A stretch of DNA of 16,953 bases, taken from assembly GCA_002317575.1 (NCBI GenBank), contig DCIH01000042.1, positions 13,298-30,250 of the forward strand, written 5' to 3'. Below, one piece after another: positions 15,786 through 16,953 of this stretch (position 1 is its first letter; every line of letters begins with the position of its first letter). The notes below the pieces were generated by a model. It did no database searches, was not told the DNA's origin, and saw only the letters and a program-made list of their open reading frames with translations. The translations under genes and the position numbers were made by a program. The stretch comes from Verrucomicrobia bacterium UBA1731 (GTDB taxonomy: Bacteria; Verrucomicrobiota; Kiritimatiellia; RFP12; UBA1067).

Positions 15786-16953
15786 ATGGCATACGACGAG
15801 AGTAACATCAAGCACCTTTCCGACGTCCAGCACATTCGCCGCCGCTACGGCATGTACATCGGCCGCGCGTCGGACGGCACGAACTACGACGACGGCATCT
15901 ACATGCTGATGAAGGAAGTCATCGACAACTCGATGGACGAATTCATCATGGGTCACGGCAAGCGCGTGGAAATCAAGATCGACTGGGACGCGGGCACCTG
16001 CTCCGTGCGTGACTACGGCCGCGGCATCCCCCTCGGGAAAGTCGTCGAATGCGTCTCCCAGCTGAACACCGGCGGCAAGTTCGACACCGAGGCGTTCCAG
16101 GCGTCCGTGGGCATGAACGGCGTGGGCACGAAGGCCGTGAACGCGCTTTCCGAGTCCTTCTACGTGCGCTCCGTGCGCGATGGCGAATTCGCCGAAGCGC
16201 GTTTCGCCGCCGGCGAGCTTTCCGCCAAGAAATCCGGCAAGTGCAAGGATCCGTCCGAACGCAACGGCACGTTCGTCGAGTTCAAGCCCGACGCGACCAT
16301 CTTCAAACACTACAAATTCCGCGAGGAGCATGTGCTCCGCCGCATGAAGATGTACGCGTACCTCAACGCCGGTCTCGTCATCGACCTGAACGGCCAGCGC
16401 ATCGTCTCCGACAACGGTCTCGCCGATCTGATCGCGGATGAAGTCCAGTTCGAGAAGCTCTACAATCCGATCCATTTCCGGTCTAAGTCCCTGGAATTCG
16501 TCTTCACCCACACGAACCGGTTCTCCGAGGAATACTACTCGTTCGTGAACGGTCAGCACACGACGGAAGGCGGCACGCACCTATCGGCGTTCAAGGAGGG
16601 CCTCACCAAGGCGCTCAACGAGTTCTCGAAGAAGAAGTTCGACGGCGACGACGTGCGCGAAGGCGTCGTGGGCGCCGTCGCGATCCGCATGCAGGAGCCG
16701 GTGTTCGCCAACCAGGCGAAGACGAAGCTCGGCTCCGAGGAGATCCGCGCGAAGCTCGTCGCCGATGTGAAGCGCGAGGCCGAAGCGCTCTTCCACAAGT
16801 TCCCCGCCGAAGCCCAGAAACTCGTGGACAAGGTCGAGGACACCGCGAAGCTCCGCAGCCAGCTGAACACGATCAAGAAACAGGCCCGCGAGCGCTCCCA
16901 GGCCGTTTCCGTGCGCGTGCCGCAGCTCAAGGACTGCAAGAACCACCTCAAGC
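15786..16953 (+). CDS. parE: Type II topoisomerase ATPase subunit, ParE/GyrB family, N-terminal part (3' truncated)
   Basis: The ATPase half of a type IIA topoisomerase B subunit: it clamps and, with the A/C subunit, passes DNA duplexes to decatenate or supercoil. 389 codons are visible before the window ends, short of the TOPRIM domain. GHKL motifs are seen: HIRRRYGMYIG, E44 and N48 in KEVIDNSMDE, D76 in VRDYGRGIP, G-rich ATP lid GMNGVGTKAVNAL from 109, and the transducer loop Q310-A-K-T-K-L-G. Tyr replaces the usual Asn in DNGRGIP, and LNTGGKFDTEAFQASVGMNG follows; both recall Bacteroidetes-type ParE rather than proteobacterial GyrB. ATG 15786 is chosen as the only ATG before the first conserved motif; TTG 15777 in frame is an alternative. 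GGGGA about eleven bases upstream is a modest ribosome site. The ParE versus GyrB call needs the missing half. Confidence 0.9.
   Translation, partial: MAYDESNIKHLSDVQHIRRRYGMYIGRASDGTNYDDGIYMLMKEVIDNSMDEFIMGHGKRVEIKIDWDAGTCSVRDYGRGIPLGKVVECVSQLNTGGKFDTEAFQASVGMNGVGTKAVNALSESFYVRSVRDGEFAEARFAAGELSAKKSGKCKDPSERNGTFVEFKPDATIFKHYKFREEHVLRRMKMYAYLNAGLVIDLNGQRIVSDNGLADLIADEVQFEKLYNPIHFRSKSLEFVFTHTNRFSEEYYSFVNGQHTTEGGTHLSAFKEGLTKALNEFSKKKFDGDDVREGVVGAVAIRMQEPVFANQAKTKLGSEEIRAKLVADVKREAEALFHKFPAEAQKLVDKVEDTAKLRSQLNTIKKQARERSQAVSVRVPQLKDCKNHLK

Noticed and set aside
1..16953. Mobile element, integrase, attachment site or tRNA gene
   Set aside because: I found no transposase, recombinase, terminal inverted repeats, tRNA-like cloverleaf or rRNA segment on either strand.

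Overview
The window is a GC-rich bacterial segment with every supportable gene on the + strand and only three intergenic gaps longer than 20 bases (about 186, 120 and 113 bases). The gene content suggests a member of the PVC group (Verrucomicrobiota, Kiritimatiellota, Lentisphaerota or Planctomycetota). The evidence is a DUF1080 lipoprotein, a giant BatA/von Willebrand A protein, a DUF4175-like coiled-coil giant, and a secreted alpha/alpha-toroid (prenyltransferase/squalene-cyclase fold) protein. This assignment is inference from gene families, not from a marker gene. The type II topoisomerase B subunit at the right edge instead resembles the Bacteroidetes-type ParE.

Layout: (1) 1-1502, the 3' end of glutamyl-tRNA synthetase, overlapping by ATGA a TIM-barrel sugar isomerase/epimerase. 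(2) 1503-1688, a structured intergenic region with a GC-rich hairpin and an extended -10 promoter. (3) 1689-3304, a cysteine-rich DUF1080 lipoprotein overlapping thiamine pyrophosphokinase. (4) 3305-3424, an extended -10 promoter and a leader with small hairpins. (5) 3425-15672, an uninterrupted three-gene operon that fills about 72% of the window: a 1349-aa double BatA/vWA membrane protein, a 2374-aa alanine-rich coiled-coil protein, and a 357-aa exported toroid protein. (6) 15673-15785, another extended -10 promoter. (7) 15786 to the end, the ATPase half of ParE/GyrB, cut by the window edge.

The three-gene operon is the most interesting part. The first two genes overlap by ATGA. The Shine-Dalgarno sequence of the third is written into the last two Arg codons of the second, so the three are probably co-translated. 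The positive-inside rule places both vWA blocks of the first protein, about 2200 residues of the second and all of the third in the periplasm. They are therefore candidates for one envelope complex. The first protein looks like two vWA-plus-GATase-like membrane proteins fused end to end. The second carries six quasi-periodic modules of about 171 residues, each with two alternating helical-hairpin motifs (A and B). I know of no described function for this set, and MoxR ATPase and DUF58 partners, usual in Bat-type clusters, are not next to it.

All three promoters seen have the extended -10 form TGn-TA(T/G)AAT. Very long antisense open frames (up to about 2200 codons) exist but are compositional shadows of the G/C-ending codons.
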